64,000 bases of DNA from Sulfurovum sp. (lineage in GTDB: Bacteria > Campylobacterota > Campylobacteria > Campylobacterales > Sulfurovaceae), in contig JALWTA010000011.1 in assembly GCA_027082955.1 (NCBI GenBank), positions 8,569-72,568 of the forward strand, written 5' to 3'. Positions 24,761-33,551 of the stretch are shown piece after piece. Each line of letters begins with the position of its first letter. Within the stretch, counting starts at the first letter, position 1. Under the pieces are notes generated by a model, which had not been told where the DNA came from, did no database searches, and saw nothing but the letters and a program-made list of their open reading frames with translations. A program made the position numbers and the translations under genes.

Positions 24761-25924
24761 TCAATGACACACTGCAATGTTTGTTTCAAGATACCATCGA
24801 TACAGTTTCTCTATTCCCTCTTCAAGTTCTATATTGTGCCGCCATCCCAATGTATGCAATTTCGAAGGATCTGTCAACTTGACAGACGTGCCGTCCGGTT
24901 TTTCCGAATTAAAATGCAGTTCACCATTATAGCCGATAATCTTTTTGATCATAAAAGCCAGATCTTTGATACTGATATCATCCCCCGTACCGATATTGAT
25001 ATGGGTATTACGAATTTCACGGTTCTGAGTCGGGACATCGGTTTGTTTATTGACAATATCTTTAAAACCAATATTTTCCATAACAAATACGCATGCATCC
25101 GCCATATCCTCTGACCAAAGGAATTCTCTTCTTGGATTACCTGTGCCCCAAATTTCTATCGAGACGGAGCAAGTAGCAGGTAGCGGGTAGCAGGTAGATT
25201 TTTTTGCATCGGTTGACTGTATAGCAATGCCATATTTGTTTAAAATATTTAAAATTACTGCTTGAGGCATATTACTATCGATCCCTTCAATTGGATATTT
25301 ATCCAAATCATTTCGTATCGTTTCCCAGTCATTCTCTTCCAAACATTTTCCAAGATGCATCTTTCGCATCAGTGCTGGAAGCACATGCGAGGTTTCCAAG
25401 TCGAAATTGTCGTTAGGTCCGTAGAGATTGGTAGGCATCACGCTGATAAAGTTCGTGCCATACTGAAGATTGTAGGATTCGCACATCTTGATACCTGCTA
25501 TTTTAGCTATGGCATAAGGTTCGTTAGTGTATTCAAGCTCACCTGTAAGCAGGTACTCCTCTTTCATCGGTTGCGGTGCATGCTTGGGATAGATGCAGGT
25601 ACTCCCAAGAAAAAGAAGCTTCTTAACACCGTTTAGATAGCTTTGATGGATGACATTGTTTTGAATCTGGAGATTTTCGTAGATAAAGTCCGCTCTATAG
25701 ATATTGTTCGCCACGATGCCGCCTACCTTCGCTGCGGCAAGAAAAACGTACTCCGGTTTTTCTGACGCGAAAAAGTCGGCGACTGCCTGTTGATTTGTCA
25801 GATCAAGCTCCGCATGGCTTCTTGTAACAATGTTGTCATAACCTTTGGATTGCAAAGCTTTGACGATCGCACTGCCCACCAACCCGTTATGTCCTGCCAC
25901 ATATATTTTACTTTGCTTTTTCAT
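24761..25924 (-). CDS. fcl: GDP-L-fucose synthase with in-frame heptamer insertion
   Basis: Fcl epimerises and reduces GDP-4-keto-6-deoxymannose to GDP-L-fucose with NADPH. Motifs: [12 protein letters not shown] near the N-terminus, FLGSTCIYP, and [12 protein letters not shown] with the Tyr-x3-Lys pair. At 387 residues it is longer than the roughly 310-350 usual for the family. Residues about 242-251 ([10 protein letters not shown]) are encoded by four tandem heptamers at 25170-25197, just before the conserved [14 protein letters not shown] box. The insertion lies in a loop that varies in length in the family. Because the unit is 7 bp, loss or gain of one copy would shift the frame, so the gene may be phase-variable. 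Confidence 0.92.
   Translation of the reverse strand: MKKQSKIYVAGHNGLVGSAIVKALQSKGYDNIVTRSHAELDLTNQQAVADFFASEKPEYVFLAAAKVGGIVANNIYRADFIYENLQIQNNVIHQSYLNGVKKLLFLGSTCIYPKHAPQPMKEEYLLTGELEYTNEPYAIAKIAGIKMCESYNLQYGTNFISVMPTNLYGPNDNFDLETSHVLPALMRKMHLGKCLEENDWETIRNDLDKYPIEGIDSNMPQAVILNILNKYGIAIQSTDAKKSTCYPLPATCSVSIEIWGTGNPRREFLWSEDMADACVFVMENIGFKDIVNKQTDVPTQNREIRNTHINIGTGDDISIKDLAFMIKKIIGYNGELHFNSEKPDGTSVKLTDPSKLHTLGWRHNIELEEGIEKLYRWYLETNIAVCH
25170..25197. repeat. Four-unit heptamer array inside fcl
   Basis: On the coding strand the units are CTACCTG, CTACCCG, CTACCTG and CTACTTG, 28 bp. They are the reverse complement of the GGTAGCG-type unit found as a perfect array at 1-49. The array keeps the reading frame open because the surrounding sequence has adjusted to a multiple of three. 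Confidence 0.9.
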
Positions 25925-25932
25925 CTCTATCG

Positions 25933-27084
25933 CTACTCAAAATAGTTCATGATCGTATAGCCGCCGGCTTTGAGATATTCGTCTTTTTTCATAAGTTTCA
26001 AATCACTCTGCATCATCTCATGTACAAGCTCTTCAAGTGTATGCTCCGGCACCCATCCGAGTTTCTCCTTCGCTTTGGTCGCATCGCCTATCAGCATATC
26101 TACTTCTGTAGGTCTGAAGTAGCGTGGATCGACAGCGACAACAACCTTTCCTGTTAGATCTTGAATGTTAAATTTTGAATTTTGAATAAGAGATTTTGCT
26201 TTGTCAACATCTACTGATGTTACAATACCGACCTCATCAACCCCTTCTCCTCTAAACTCAAGCTCCATACCGACATACCCAAACGCCATCTTTACAAAGT
26301 CACGTACACTTGTGGTTTTGCCTGTTGCAATCACCCAGTCTTCGGGTTCGTCCGCTTGTAAGATCATCCACATCATACGCACATAGTCTTTGGCATGCCC
26401 CCAGTCCCGTTTGGCATCAAGGTTGCCAAGATAAAGCTTCTCCTGTAAACCCAATGCGATTTTGCTCGCCGCACGCGTGATCTTTCTCGTAACGAAGGTC
26501 TCTCCCCTTACCGGGCTTTCATGGTTGAAGAGGATACCGTTGCAGGCAAACATCCCGTATGCTTCGCGATAATTGACTGTGATCCAGTAAGCGTACATCT
26601 TCGCCACCGCATAAGGGCTGCGCGGATAAAAAGGAGTCTTTTCATTTTGCGGTACCTCTTGCACTTTTCCGTAAAGCTCGCTGGTACTTGCCTGATAGAT
26701 CCTTGTTCTCTTCTCCAAGCCCAAAAGACGCACCGCCTCAAGGATGCGAAGTGTGCCTGTTCCGTCTGCATTGGCGACATATTCGGGCTCTTCGAAACTG
26801 ACCGCCACATGGCTCATTGCTGCGAGGTTGTAGATCTCATCAGGTTGCGTCTCCTGAATGATACGCGTTAAGTTCATACTGTCGGTCATATCACCGTAAT
26901 GAAGGATGAAGTTTCTGTTATCCACATGTGGGTCTTGATAGAGGTGGTCTATCCTGTCTGTGTTAAAAAGCGAGCTTCGGCGTTTGATGCCGTGTACGAC
27001 ATACCCCTTTTTTAAAAGCAGTTCACTCAAGTAGGCACCATCCTGTCCTGTCACCCCCGTGATCAACGCAACTTTTTTACTCAT
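25933..27084 (-). CDS. gmd: GDP-mannose 4,6-dehydratase with in-frame heptamer insertion
   Basis: Gmd makes GDP-4-keto-6-deoxymannose, the precursor of GDP-L-fucose and GDP-rhamnose. The 383-residue protein has [13 protein letters not shown] (9-21), [11 protein letters not shown] and [12 protein letters not shown] with the catalytic Tyr-x3-Lys, and [16 protein letters not shown]. Residues about 299-308 (QNSKFNIQD region) are encoded by four AT-rich heptamers at 26161-26188 in a loop before the DPRYFRP box, where E. coli Gmd has an unrelated sequence. It ends 8 bp before fcl and overlaps manC by four bases. Confidence 0.94.
   Translation of the reverse strand: MSKKVALITGVTGQDGAYLSELLLKKGYVVHGIKRRSSLFNTDRIDHLYQDPHVDNRNFILHYGDMTDSMNLTRIIQETQPDEIYNLAAMSHVAVSFEEPEYVANADGTGTLRILEAVRLLGLEKRTRIYQASTSELYGKVQEVPQNEKTPFYPRSPYAVAKMYAYWITVNYREAYGMFACNGILFNHESPVRGETFVTRKITRAASKIALGLQEKLYLGNLDAKRDWGHAKDYVRMMWMILQADEPEDWVIATGKTTSVRDFVKMAFGYVGMELEFRGEGVDEVGIVTSVDVDKAKSLIQNSKFNIQDLTGKVVVAVDPRYFRPTEVDMLIGDATKAKEKLGWVPEHTLEELVHEMMQSDLKLMKKDEYLKAGGYTIMNYFE
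26161..26188. repeat. Four-unit AT-rich heptamer array inside gmd
   Basis: Plus-strand units TTGAATG, TTAAATT, TTGAATT and TTGAATA, 28 bp. The sequence class matches the AT-rich element at 2943-2998 (reverse-complement units AATTCAA, AATTAAA). Like the array in fcl it has four units and leaves the frame open. Confidence 0.75.
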
Positions 27085-28418
27085 TCAAATATCCTTTTGT
27101 AGTCATCTTCAAGCCTCACAATGTCATCCTCACCCGTATATTCACCCACCTGTACCTCGATGATGACAAGCGGCAGTCTGCCTTGGTTCTCCAGCCTGTG
27201 CACCTCTCCCGCTTTGATATAGGTCGATTCGTTCGGATTGACGATGTAGCTCTTCTCCCCTACCGTGACCGTCGCGCTGCCGCTGAGCACTACCCAATGT
27301 TCATTACGGTGGTAATGCTTTTGCAGGCTCAGGCGTTTGCCTGGCTTGACCTCGATGCGTTTGATCTTGTAGCCGTCATTTTCATCAAGTATCGTGTAGG
27401 TGCCCCACGGACGGTAGCCGGTGGTATGTACATCGGGCAGTGTAGAGCCCTCCTTTTTAAGCCTCTGCACAACCTCTCTAACCTTTTGAGAACTCCCTTT
27501 TTTAGCAATAAGCAGCGCATCGGGAGTATCGACGACGATCAGATCCTCCACATCGACGAGTGCCGTCTCCTTGTTGGAGAGTATCAGGTTGCCTGCTTCA
27601 TCGTTGGGCATCTGCTTGGCAAGTGCATCGAAACTGCCCATATCCGACCATCCCATATCGGCAGGAACCACTTTGACATTTTTGGCTTTTTCCATAACGG
27701 CATAGTCGATGCTCTTAGAGGGAATATGCGCCATATCTTCATGTAAAATGCGTATGGTGTCAGCTTTTTTCGCATTGACAAAAGCGCGATGCGAAGCTTC
27801 ATAGATATCAGGGGCATGCATCTTTAATGCTTCCAGATAGACTCCTGCTTTAAAACAGAACATACCGGAGTTCCAGTAGTAGTTGCCCGCATCAACATAC
27901 GCCTGCGCGCTTGCTGCATCGGGTTTTTCACGGAAGCTTACAACATCGTTGCCTTGCGCTTCAATGTAGCCAAATCCCGTCTCGGCATACTCAGGGACGA
28001 TGCCGAATGTCACCAGCATATCTTTTTGGGCAAACGTTTTTGCCTGCCTCACAGCATCTGCGTAGGCAGTTTCATCTTTGATGAGGTGATCAGAAGGGGT
28101 TACCAGCACGCTCTCCTTGGCATCCAAGGCAAAACAGGCAAGTGCGATCGCCGGTGCGGTGTTGCGTCCCAGAGGTTCCAAAATATAGGTATCTGCTTTT
28201 GTGCCCATCTCCTCTATCTGGTCAAGCGCCAAAAAGTACTGTTCGGTGTTGGAGACGATCACTGTTTTGTCACACACATCAGCATTTCTCTGTACTGTTA
28301 GCTGAAACAGCGATCTGTCTCCAAAAAGCTTGACAAACTGCTTGGGCATCAGCGTACGAGAAAGCGGCCAAAGCCTTGTTCCGCTGCCACCGCATAAAAT
28401 GATATTGGTCACCTTCAT
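27081..28418 (-). CDS. manC: Mannose-1-phosphate guanylyltransferase / mannose-6-phosphate isomerase
   Basis: A 445-residue two-domain enzyme that supplies GDP-mannose. The N-terminal nucleotidyltransferase has [13 protein letters not shown] (9-21) and VTPSDHLI. The C-terminal cupin domain (about 330-440) has [19 protein letters not shown] with metal-binding histidines and gives isomerase activity in type II enzymes. It is slightly shorter than the usual 460-480. It is the first gene of the leftward GDP-fucose and exporter operon, overlapping gmd by four bases, and ends the glycan locus on its right side. Confidence 0.94.
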   Translation of the reverse strand: MKVTNIILCGGSGTRLWPLSRTLMPKQFVKLFGDRSLFQLTVQRNADVCDKTVIVSNTEQYFLALDQIEEMGTKADTYILEPLGRNTAPAIALACFALDAKESVLVTPSDHLIKDETAYADAVRQAKTFAQKDMLVTFGIVPEYAETGFGYIEAQGNDVVSFREKPDAASAQAYVDAGNYYWNSGMFCFKAGVYLEALKMHAPDIYEASHRAFVNAKKADTIRILHEDMAHIPSKSIDYAVMEKAKNVKVVPADMGWSDMGSFDALAKQMPNDEAGNLILSNKETALVDVEDLIVVDTPDALLIAKKGSSQKVREVVQRLKKEGSTLPDVHTTGYRPWGTYTILDENDGYKIKRIEVKPGKRLSLQKHYHRNEHWVVLSGSATVTVGEKSYIVNPNESTYIKAGEVHRLENQGRLPLVIIEVQVGEYTGEDDIVRLEDDYKRIFE

Positions 28419-28433
28419 TCTCCTCTATTCTCT

Positions 28434-30818
28434 CTACTTGCGTTTTCTTCTAAACCACCAGAATACAATACCGCCTAGCAGGATCAAACCTGCACCTATT
28501 TGTGCCCATGCACTTACTAGTACCGTTTTATGCACAATCTCATTGTGTTTTTTTCTGTCAATTTTGATACCTGCCATTTGGGCAATATGGGTCATGGCAG
28601 AGACTGCCAGGCTTTGGCTTGGGATCTCTTTGTGGCAAGAGAGACAGACACCGCGACGGTCAAGTTTGCTGCGCTGTGCATTGGAGAGCGGTGCGGCAAG
28701 ATTCCAATGATTATCGACTGTTTGCAGCCAGGTACCGTTCTCATCTACAAAACGGCTCCAGTCAATGCCAAAGTTGTCAATTTTTGGTTTTTGTGTCACA
28801 AATTTGTCAGGGATCATTCTCCCATCTGCCGTTTTCAAGCCGACATTCCAGTCCTTCGTCTGGTTTCCAAAGAGTTTTCCCCCTTCAATACCATACCCCA
28901 TCGCCTGAGGATTGGTATGACAGCTTTCACATGCTCTTGCCTTTTTTTGTACCGTATGTGAGTGCACTGCCGCCATCACGATACCGGGCAGTTTTCGCTT
29001 GGAGTCTGGATGTTTATAGTCTGGCATCATATTGACATGGTTCTGCTGTACTGCCTTCCCGTCTTTGCCGATGACGGTAATGACCACCTGACATCCGGGC
29101 ATCGCAGGAGAAATGCGCCCTTCACCGTTTTGCACAAGCGGCGGATTCTCCCATCGAAGATAACTGCGGGTTTCAGTGACTTTCCCGTCGATAAGATACT
29201 GCTTGAGAGTACCCTGCATCTGTGCCGTACGTCCATGCATATCATGGGCATGTGCACTCGCCAGCCAGTCCACACTTTTTTTGCCTTTTGAGTAGTCGAT
29301 CTTGACATGGCAACCGTAACACTGAGGCACCCATGTATCATGACAGGTATAGCACTCCATCCTGTCGTTATGCATCCCAATACGATCCATCGCCAGCAGA
29401 CCTTGTGCAGAAAGTTTCTTTTCCTGTTTAAGCTTTTTGAGCGGATGAAGCGTCAAATCTTTGCCGCTGGCAAGATGCACCACAACATCATTGCCTTTGC
29501 GAACGACATTTTTGTAAGCATTGCCCCGCGCAGTCCGAAGATACCCGTCCATAGGCGGATAGTGTGTCCCTTTTTTGAGGTAGTCCGCCAGTGTCTTGGC
29601 AACACCTCTTGCTTTGCCTGATGCCGGCTTGGTCGCAAATTCATCTCCATATCCCAGAGGCAGTTCCCACGGATATTTTTTGGTCGTACCATGACAATCC
29701 TGACACTCAATCTCTACCGGTGCGAGTGTCGCACCGCTGATGAAGCCGTCACCGTGAAGGTCACGGGTTGTATGACAATCCTGACAGAGCATCCCTTTTT
29801 TACGGTGCACATCCTCTTTAAGGTGTATATAGTGCTTGGTATGCAGCTTGGGCTGTCCCTTTCCTGTATCGTCAAACGTCGGACTGTAGTTGGTTTCCAT
29901 CAGCCCTTCATAACTCACCCCGATGCGTTTCCCGCGGTTATGGCAGGTAGAGCAGGTCTTGGTCGGTACTCCGGTATAATTGATGTCATTAACATGTACC
30001 ACCGCATTGCGCGATGCCTGTATCTCATGTACAAGCAGGTGTCCGGGTTTGTTTTTGGGAATGGTCGGGTCTTTTCCTTCGTAAAAGCCGCTGTTGGAGT
30101 AGGGAATATGGCATGCTGAACACCCTATGCCACGGTAATCTCCCCGTTTCTGCCTTCCTTTGCTGCCGGTATGGCAACGCAGACACTGGTTTCGCAAATA
30201 GGTATAGGCGGCCAATTCGGGATGCTTTGTTGCCTCTTCCGCCGTCGGTGCAGGAGGAATCTGCCTGTTAGCCTTCGGATAGACCTGAGGATTGAGTTTT
30301 GCCAGTTTCTGCATATATTTTTTATAGACTTCCGTCCCCAGTCTTGCATGCGGATCGGAAGGGTTTTGGGTATTGTAGTTCGCCATGGTATGCCTGTAGC
30401 CTTCCAATCCGCCAAAACTGTAGAGCACTCCGTGAATCTTGCCCTGTTCTGTCATCATAAGGCTGTTAAACTGTGCAGCTACCTGCTCCTTGTGGCACAT
30501 CCCGCAGGTATTGCGGTTGATCCATGGGCTTCCCGGATCCGGATAAAATGTTTTGGGACCTTCGTGTGCAGCAAAATAGGCTGCCGTTCCGCTGTGAGCT
30601 GCCGATTTTTCTGTTGCTTCAGGGTTTCCTCCGTGGCAGACAATACAACTGTTTTGCGCATACCCTGCCTTTGCCGCTTTTTTGGCAATGGCTTTTGCCA
30701 TACCGGTATCAGGCTGCCGGATATGCTCGATACCGCCGTGGCATGCCAAACAGTTATTTCCTGCCGAGGCGAGCAAATAGCCTGTGAGAGCGCACACAAG
30801 AAGAAATCCCTTGAGCAT
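28434..30818 (-). CDS. Membrane-anchored dodecahaem cytochrome c
   Basis: A 794-residue periplasmic electron carrier. It has a signal peptide (MLKGFLLVCALTGYLLASA), twelve CXXCH haem sites (CLACH, CIVCH, CGMCH, CLRCH, CSACH, CSTCH, two CQDCH, CYTCH, CYGCH, CESCH, CLSCH) and a C-terminal membrane anchor of about 20 residues followed by RRKRK. I see neither the catalytic tyrosine of hydroxylamine oxidoreductases nor the CX15-17CH site of MccA sulfite reductase, so it is most likely an electron-transfer or uncharacterised reductase. It stands 15 bp upstream of manC but is functionally separate. Confidence 0.9.
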   Translation of the reverse strand: MLKGFLLVCALTGYLLASAGNNCLACHGGIEHIRQPDTGMAKAIAKKAAKAGYAQNSCIVCHGGNPEATEKSAAHSGTAAYFAAHEGPKTFYPDPGSPWINRNTCGMCHKEQVAAQFNSLMMTEQGKIHGVLYSFGGLEGYRHTMANYNTQNPSDPHARLGTEVYKKYMQKLAKLNPQVYPKANRQIPPAPTAEEATKHPELAAYTYLRNQCLRCHTGSKGRQKRGDYRGIGCSACHIPYSNSGFYEGKDPTIPKNKPGHLLVHEIQASRNAVVHVNDINYTGVPTKTCSTCHNRGKRIGVSYEGLMETNYSPTFDDTGKGQPKLHTKHYIHLKEDVHRKKGMLCQDCHTTRDLHGDGFISGATLAPVEIECQDCHGTTKKYPWELPLGYGDEFATKPASGKARGVAKTLADYLKKGTHYPPMDGYLRTARGNAYKNVVRKGNDVVVHLASGKDLTLHPLKKLKQEKKLSAQGLLAMDRIGMHNDRMECYTCHDTWVPQCYGCHVKIDYSKGKKSVDWLASAHAHDMHGRTAQMQGTLKQYLIDGKVTETRSYLRWENPPLVQNGEGRISPAMPGCQVVITVIGKDGKAVQQNHVNMMPDYKHPDSKRKLPGIVMAAVHSHTVQKKARACESCHTNPQAMGYGIEGGKLFGNQTKDWNVGLKTADGRMIPDKFVTQKPKIDNFGIDWSRFVDENGTWLQTVDNHWNLAAPLSNAQRSKLDRRGVCLSCHKEIPSQSLAVSAMTHIAQMAGIKIDRKKHNEIVHKTVLVSAWAQIGAGLILLGGIVFWWFRRKRK

Positions 30819-30925
30819 GTTCTATCCTTTTGTGGAATATTGGGAGATTATTATACCCAAAAACCTTACTCTGTCCATCCTTATGCTATAATTTTTGAAA
30901 TTTGACAAGAATTGGAAGATTGAGA

Positions 30926-31744
30926 ATGAAACAATCCATATTTTTACTTTTGTTTATAGTAACAGGTATTCTCCATGCCAAACCGGTTGATGCCATTGCA
31001 CTCATTGTCGAGGGAGAGCCTGTCACAACTGCCGAGATACGGGCTGTAGAACAGCAGACGGGGACCTCTCACAAAGAGGCTGTAGACCTGCTCATTCAGG
31101 ACAGACTCCAGAAAGCAGCAATGAAAAATATTATGGTTCCTGAAAGTGACATTGACAATGAGATCGACCGCATTGCAAAACAAAACGGTATCAGTGTCAA
31201 AAAAATGCAGCAGGTACTCAAACAGCAAGGGACTTCATGGACAAAATACAGAGAGGCGATCCGGAACGGATTGAAAAAAAGAAAATTCTTTCAGGAAAAG
31301 GTCGCCAAAACCCTGCCAGCGCCGACAGAGGATGAGCTGAAACTTTACTACCAGAATCATAAAGCACAATTTATACTCCCCTCAGTCATTAAAGCCGTTG
31401 AATATACAGCTCCGACCAAAGCCAAGATTGAAGCCTTTATCCACGGCAAACAACACAGCGGCGTTCATCACAAAAATGTATCAAAACAGACAGCACATCT
31501 TAATCCTGCTCTGCTCTCTATGCTGATGCAGACCCCCAACGGTGCGTTTACTGCACCGATCAATGCCGGAGACCACTATGTCGTCTACAAGGTAAAAACA
31601 AAAGAGGGGCGCAGAGAAATGCCGTTTGAAACAGCAAAAAACGCTGTTGCCGCACGCTGGAGACAGAACCAGCAGCAACAGGCGCTCAAAGACTATTTTA
31701 AAAAAATGAAAACCGAAGCCGATATACGAATCATCAGACAATAA
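30926..31744 (+). CDS. SurA/PpiC-type periplasmic peptidyl-prolyl isomerase
   Basis: A 272-residue exported chaperone/isomerase: signal peptide (MKQSIFLLLFIVTGILHA), a SurA_N-like helical region (residues 25-130, IALIVEGEPVTTAEIRAV) and a C-terminal parvulin-like region (about 130-250). It corresponds in design to Campylobacter PEB4 / Cj0596, which helps outer-membrane proteins fold. The parvulin domain looks shortened, so isomerase activity is uncertain. The start at 30926 follows a weak GGAAGA; the in-frame codon at 30902 gives no good signal peptide. dcd follows by 9 bp. Confidence 0.82.
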   Translation: MKQSIFLLLFIVTGILHAKPVDAIALIVEGEPVTTAEIRAVEQQTGTSHKEAVDLLIQDRLQKAAMKNIMVPESDIDNEIDRIAKQNGISVKKMQQVLKQQGTSWTKYREAIRNGLKKRKFFQEKVAKTLPAPTEDELKLYYQNHKAQFILPSVIKAVEYTAPTKAKIEAFIHGKQHSGVHHKNVSKQTAHLNPALLSMLMQTPNGAFTAPINAGDHYVVYKVKTKEGRREMPFETAKNAVAARWRQNQQQQALKDYFKKMKTEADIRIIRQ

Positions 31745-31753
31745 AGAGGAAAC

Positions 31754-32323
31754 ATGGGATTGAAATCAGACAAATGGATACGTGAAAAATCACTCAATGA
31801 GGAGATGATCTCTCCCTTTGTAGAAGGACTGGTCGGAGAGGGAGTTGTCAGCTACGGGTTAAGCTCTTACGGGTACGACATCCGTGTCAGTGACGAGTTC
31901 AAGATCTTTACCAACATCAATGCAGAAGTGGTAGACCCCAAGGATTTCAACGAAAATAATGTGGTCGATTTCAAAGGGGATATCTGCATTGTGCCGCCAA
32001 ACTCCTTTGCACTGGCACGTACTATCGAGTACTTCAAAATGCCAAAAGATACCCTTGCGATCTGTTTGGGTAAAAGCACCTATGCACGCTGCGGTATCAT
32101 CGTCAATGTCACCCCTTTTGAACCGGGCTTTGAAGGGCATATCACCATCGAGATATCCAATACTACCCCGCTTCCAGCAAAGATCTACGCCAATGAAGGG
32201 ATCGCACAGGTACTCTTTTTGCAAGGAGATGAACAGTGTGAAACGACCTACTCTGACCGCAAAGGGAAATACCAGAGCCAAACCGGCATCACACTGCCGC
32301 GCATTCTGAAACAAAAGGCGTAA
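31754..32323 (+). CDS. dcd: dCTP deaminase
   Basis: Dcd deaminates dCTP to dUTP in the cytoplasm, feeding dTTP synthesis. The 189 residues match the family. Motifs: [17 protein letters not shown] (35-52 area), the [20 protein letters not shown] nucleotide and trimer segment, and [12 protein letters not shown] containing the catalytic glutamate. AGAGGAAAC precedes the ATG. It is co-directional with the isomerase gene upstream and convergent with the MFS gene, five bases apart. Confidence 0.95.
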   Translation: MGLKSDKWIREKSLNEEMISPFVEGLVGEGVVSYGLSSYGYDIRVSDEFKIFTNINAEVVDPKDFNENNVVDFKGDICIVPPNSFALARTIEYFKMPKDTLAICLGKSTYARCGIIVNVTPFEPGFEGHITIEISNTTPLPAKIYANEGIAQVLFLQGDEQCETTYSDRKGKYQSQTGITLPRILKQKA

Positions 32324-32328
32324 CAGCC

Positions 32329-33492
32329 TTACCGCTCTTCTTTTGAAGCATACAAACCAACCCCAAAGATCCCAGCCAATATCGCTGTACCCGTAAGCGA
32401 AAACAGCAACGCACTCTGCATACCCAAGTGCTCCCAGATCATACCGCTCACATAGGCACCTACAGCACTAAAGAGTGCGACACCGGCATAAAAAACACCA
32501 TAGACAGACCCCCGGTTGTCGGCACGCTGGGAGATGAAAGCCCGGTTAGCATTGAGAGAAGCTACAGTAAAAAGCCCCAAAAAGGCATAGGCAATCCATG
32601 TGTAGATCGGTTCTTGCAGATAGAGCAACCCCTGAGCAATGATCCCGCAGAAATACGCAAACAGCAACATACGTTCAGCACCGAACCTGTCAATGAACAG
32701 TCCGAACCCGTAACTGGTCAATGTCTGTACGCCGGCAGAAACTGCAAAAAGCAGCGGGATTGTCGCTATGGAGATTCCTATATTTTTTGCCTGCATTGTA
32801 AAAAAAGCGTCACTAAACATAAAGAGCAGAAAAAGAAAATAGAACAGAAGCGACCCAATACTCTTTTTGTCCTTCTCTGTCAGCACGAAATGTTCTCTGG
32901 ATACTGCTTCGGGTTTTGCAACATCTTTGACAAAGAATGCAACAAGGACAACCCCAATGATGCCTGGCAGCAAGGTCGCATAGAAGAGTGTCCGGATCAC
33001 CGTTTCATTTTGACCGAAGAACCACAAAATGCCAAAAAGGATCAATATACCGCTAAGCTCTCCGGCGATATCCATCGTTTTGTGAAAGCCAAAGGTTTTC
33101 CCCGAAGCATTGGCTTTACTGTATTTAGAGATCATCAGATCTTTGGGAGCTGAACGCAACCCTTTTCCCAAACGTTCAAAGGCTTTGAGTGCGGCTACAC
33201 TTTTATAGCCGTGCGTCATACCTATGAGTGGCTTGCTCAGGGCAGAAAGCGCATACCCGCCGACAACAAGCGGCTTAACAATACCATAGCGGTCGGAAAC
33301 ATATCCTGAGAACAGACGCAGTGCATAGGAAACGAAGGTAGCAAGGGCAACGATGATCCCCAGCTTGTCCATCCCTTCATGGAGTACCACCACAACAAAA
33401 ATAGGCAGAATGGGGTTGATCATAGCTGACGCCATATCGGTAAAAAAGCTCACCCAGCCAAGCATCACCACATTTTTGTCAATCGTTTTCAT
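32329..33492 (-). CDS. MFS transporter
   Basis: A 387-residue major facilitator with twelve predicted helices. Its first loop has SGYVSDRYGIVKPLV, matching the MFS motif between helices 2 and 3, and the region GKGLRSAPKDLMI between helices 4 and 5 resembles the family that also includes UhpC-like and metabolite efflux proteins. The substrate is unknown. It stands alone between dcd (convergent) and the RND operon, about 60 bp downstream of the pump gene, and could be cotranscribed with it. Confidence 0.85.
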   Translation of the reverse strand: MKTIDKNVVMLGWVSFFTDMASAMINPILPIFVVVVLHEGMDKLGIIVALATFVSYALRLFSGYVSDRYGIVKPLVVGGYALSALSKPLIGMTHGYKSVAALKAFERLGKGLRSAPKDLMISKYSKANASGKTFGFHKTMDIAGELSGILILFGILWFFGQNETVIRTLFYATLLPGIIGVVLVAFFVKDVAKPEAVSREHFVLTEKDKKSIGSLLFYFLFLLFMFSDAFFTMQAKNIGISIATIPLLFAVSAGVQTLTSYGFGLFIDRFGAERMLLFAYFCGIIAQGLLYLQEPIYTWIAYAFLGLFTVASLNANRAFISQRADNRGSVYGVFYAGVALFSAVGAYVSGMIWEHLGMQSALLFSLTGTAILAGIFGVGLYASKEER

Positions 33493-33551
33493 GCTACCTG
33501 CATCCTATTTGAACATTTCGCCGATTTGCTGCCGCAGAAAAGATGCATCAT

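Noticed and set aside
30171..30905. 244-codon plus-strand frame opposite the cytochrome gene
   Set aside because: It is antisense to a twelve-haem cytochrome with clear motifs; no start signal is present.
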